DNA of 44,386 bases. Source: Acidithiobacillus montserratensis (GTDB taxonomy: Bacteria; Pseudomonadota; Gammaproteobacteria; Acidithiobacillales; Acidithiobacillaceae). Below are positions 42,845-44,386 of the stretch, one piece after another. A model generated the notes under the pieces. That model was not told the DNA's origin. It searched no databases and worked only from the letters and a program-made list of their open reading frames with translations. The stretch lies in the NCBI RefSeq assembly GCF_018853465.1, contig NZ_JABBOU010000015.1, positions 1 through 44,386 on the forward strand. The letters are read 5' to 3'. A program made the position numbers and the translations under genes. Each line of letters starts with the position of its first letter. The stretch's first letter is position 1.

Positions 42845-43998
42845 ATCAATAAATTATCGCGATGTATCAGGATGCCTTCAGCGGCATCCGGATCATCGGC
42901 GATTTCACCGCTTTTTCTGCCCAAACAGCGTTGCGCTACGCTCGCATCCCAATTGACCAACCCCCGGGCGAATTCATTTCCCTCGGAATCTTTGCACAAC
43001 ACCAGATCACCGCGATGAAAATTACCCTCCAGGGCGGTGACTCCCACCGGCAAGAGGCTCCCTCCCTCCTGCTTCAAGGCGAGAACAGCTCCAGCATCCA
43101 AATAGAGCACGCCTCTTGCACGCAGATGTCCAGCCAGCCAACGCTTACGGGCATCCAGCTTGGGAAGCCGGGCATGAATGAATGTACCCAGGGCTTCGCC
43201 ATCCCGAATTCGCAGCAAAACATCCGGGCAGCGCCCATTGGCAATGATGGTGGAGGTCCCCGAACGGGCTGCACGGGAGGCGGCGCGGACCTTGGCCAAC
43301 ATCCCGCCGGTCCCGACTCCGGAGCCACCACTACCCGCTACTTTTTCCAGCATGGCCGCGCCGGCATTGACCTCTGTGAGCAATTTCGCATCGGGGTTAC
43401 TGCGTGGATCCGCATCAAACAGGCCATCCTGATCCGTCAGTATAACCAGCAGATCGGCATCCAATAAATTGCTGACCACAGCCGCCAAGGTGTCATTATC
43501 ACCCAGATTAATGGCATTGTAGGATACCGTGTCATTCTCATTAATAATGGGTAAAACATTCATTTCCAGCAGCGTCAGCAGTGCTGAACGCGCATTCAAA
43601 TAGCGTCGCCGACTGCGCAAATCATCATGCGTCAATAGTACCTGACCGCAATGGACCGGCACCTCACCGGGAATATCCTCCTCCCGGAGCAGTTCTTCAT
43701 AGGTGTGAATTAACGCCGACTGACCCACACTGGCAGCAGCCTGACGCTCTTTCAGATTCGCTGGTCGCTGTGACCAACCCAGACGCTGCACCCCGGCACT
43801 GACAGACCCTGAGGAAACCAGAATGACCTCAATGCCGGAGCGTCGCAGAGCAACAATCTGCTGAACCCAGGCCCGAATTGCCTTCCTGTCCAGCCCCCGC
43901 CCGTCATCCGTGAGCAGGCTGCTCCCTATTTTTATAACCCAGCGCTGTGCCTTTATCTGTAATAAATTCCGTGATTTTTCCGGTGATTTATTTTTCAT
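42838..43998 (-). CDS. proB: Glutamate 5-kinase with PUA domain (386 aa)
   Basis: First step of proline synthesis. Amino-acid kinase domain (~18-275): RWVIKIGSSLLTDDGRGLD, VILVSSGSVSAGVQRLGW, LPIINENDTVSYNAINLGDN, DNDTLAAVVSNLLDADLLVI and GVGTGGMLAKVRAASRAA. A PUA domain follows (~295-375, RGVLYLDAGAVLALKQEGGS). Length is normal for the ProB-PUA form. The upstream ribosome site is weak (GGGTAA). proA is not adjacent in the window. Confidence 0.96.
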   Translation of the reverse strand: MKNKSPEKSRNLLQIKAQRWVIKIGSSLLTDDGRGLDRKAIRAWVQQIVALRRSGIEVILVSSGSVSAGVQRLGWSQRPANLKERQAAASVGQSALIHTYEELLREEDIPGEVPVHCGQVLLTHDDLRSRRRYLNARSALLTLLEMNVLPIINENDTVSYNAINLGDNDTLAAVVSNLLDADLLVILTDQDGLFDADPRSNPDAKLLTEVNAGAAMLEKVAGSGGSGVGTGGMLAKVRAASRAARSGTSTIIANGRCPDVLLRIRDGEALGTFIHARLPKLDARKRWLAGHLRARGVLYLDAGAVLALKQEGGSLLPVGVTALEGNFHRGDLVLCKDSEGNEFARGLVNWDASVAQRCLGRKSGEIADDPDAAEGILIHRDNLLIH

Positions 43999-44126
43999 GA
44001 TTACCCAAATAAACAGTTAATATATTTTCAATATAACATATTTTTTTGAAGAAATCGTCCTGACGTCAACATATGAAATTGTTGCGCCATACCATCAAGC
44101 AGCAGCTGAAATTGTCCAACGCCCAA

Positions 44127-44386
44127 TCACTCCCACTCGATTGTTGCCGGTGGCTTGGAAGAAATATCGTAAACCACCCGGTTGATACCGGCCACTTCAT
44201 TGATAATCCGCGTGGAAATGTGGCCCAAAACGTCATAGGGCAAATGCGCCCAGTCTGCGGTCATGCCATCTGAAGACTCCACCGCCCGCAGGGCAATGGT
44301 CTCATCATAGGTACGGGCATCGCCCATGACGCCCACACTGCGCACGGGCAGCAACACAGCAAAGGCCTGCCAGAGGCGGTCATACA
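44127..44386 (-). CDS. guaA: GMP synthase, C-terminal end (partial)
   Basis: Converts XMP to GMP. Only the last ~86 residues are in the window; the gene runs off the right edge. Recognised from [38 protein letters not shown] and the nearly invariant ending [27 protein letters not shown]. The frame is open to the window end. Confidence 0.96.
   Translation of the reverse strand, partial: YDRLWQAFAVLLPVRSVGVMGDARTYDETIALRAVESSDGMTADWAHLPYDVLGHISTRIINEVAGINRVVYDISSKPPATIEWE

Overview
The window looks like chromosome of a motile member of the genus Acidithiobacillus or a close relative (acidophilic sulfur oxidiser). The main reason is a 434-residue sulfide:quinone reductase at 33000-34307 whose three cysteines fall at residues 128, 160 and 356, as I recall for the A. 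ferrooxidans enzyme. The genus call is inference from memory. The presence of flagellar genes argues against strains that lack flagella. Base composition is moderate to GC-rich, with AT-rich islands.

Layout. (1) 72-2000: a full flagellin gene (fliC, minus strand) with a sigma28-type promoter and a leader carrying a textbook CsrA-type hairpin, followed by the 3' remnant of a second flagellin gene. (2) 2027-3851: a small accessory island with a higBA toxin-antitoxin pair, a coiled-coil protein with five 33-bp repeats, and a parDE-type pair whose toxin gene is frameshifted at its end. (3) 4016-19382, minus strand: one long flagellar run, flgBCDEFGHIJ, an unnamed 118-residue gene, flgK, flgL and a giant multidomain glycosyltransferase that probably decorates flagellin. 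It is headed by a near-perfect sigma54 (RpoN) promoter. (4) 19633-22024, plus strand: flgA (own sigma54 promoter), then flgM (sigma28-like promoter), flgN, csrA and fliW. (5) 22004-23800: ycgR (PilZ brake) convergent with fliW and divergent from motD, with a FleQ-box-like palindrome between ycgR and motD. (6) 23898-31501, plus strand: a chemosensory operon behind a perfect sigma54 promoter: cheY, cheZ, cheA, a degenerate receptor-like protein, an ODP-type di-iron protein, a soluble CZB receptor, cheV, and a second soluble CZB receptor. (7) 31523-44386: housekeeping and metabolic genes: two small membrane proteins, rluB, sqr, scpB, scpA, trpS (with a probable Fe-S cysteine motif), an M50 protease, yciO, a queC-like gene, a di-iron ferritin-like protein, a small secreted protein with its own sigma54 promoter, a large MscS-type channel, proB and the end of guaA.

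How it works together. RpoN-type promoters drive the rod/hook/ring genes, flgA, the chemotaxis operon and perhaps motD. FlgM holds sigma28 until the hook is finished, after which fliC and flgM are transcribed from sigma28-like promoters. The adjacent csrA-fliW pair and the CsrA-like site in the fliC leader suggest that flagellin translation is also controlled by FliW-CsrA partner switching. The receptors encoded with cheA are all cytoplasmic, and the ODP protein suggests oxygen or redox sensing. The most novel-looking pieces are the ODP/receptor-like pair in the che operon, the short repeated peptide in CheA that resembles the CheZ tail, the fliC leader/csrA/fliW circuit, and the RpoN-controlled secreted peptide at 39873-40118. 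All promoter calls are by eye.
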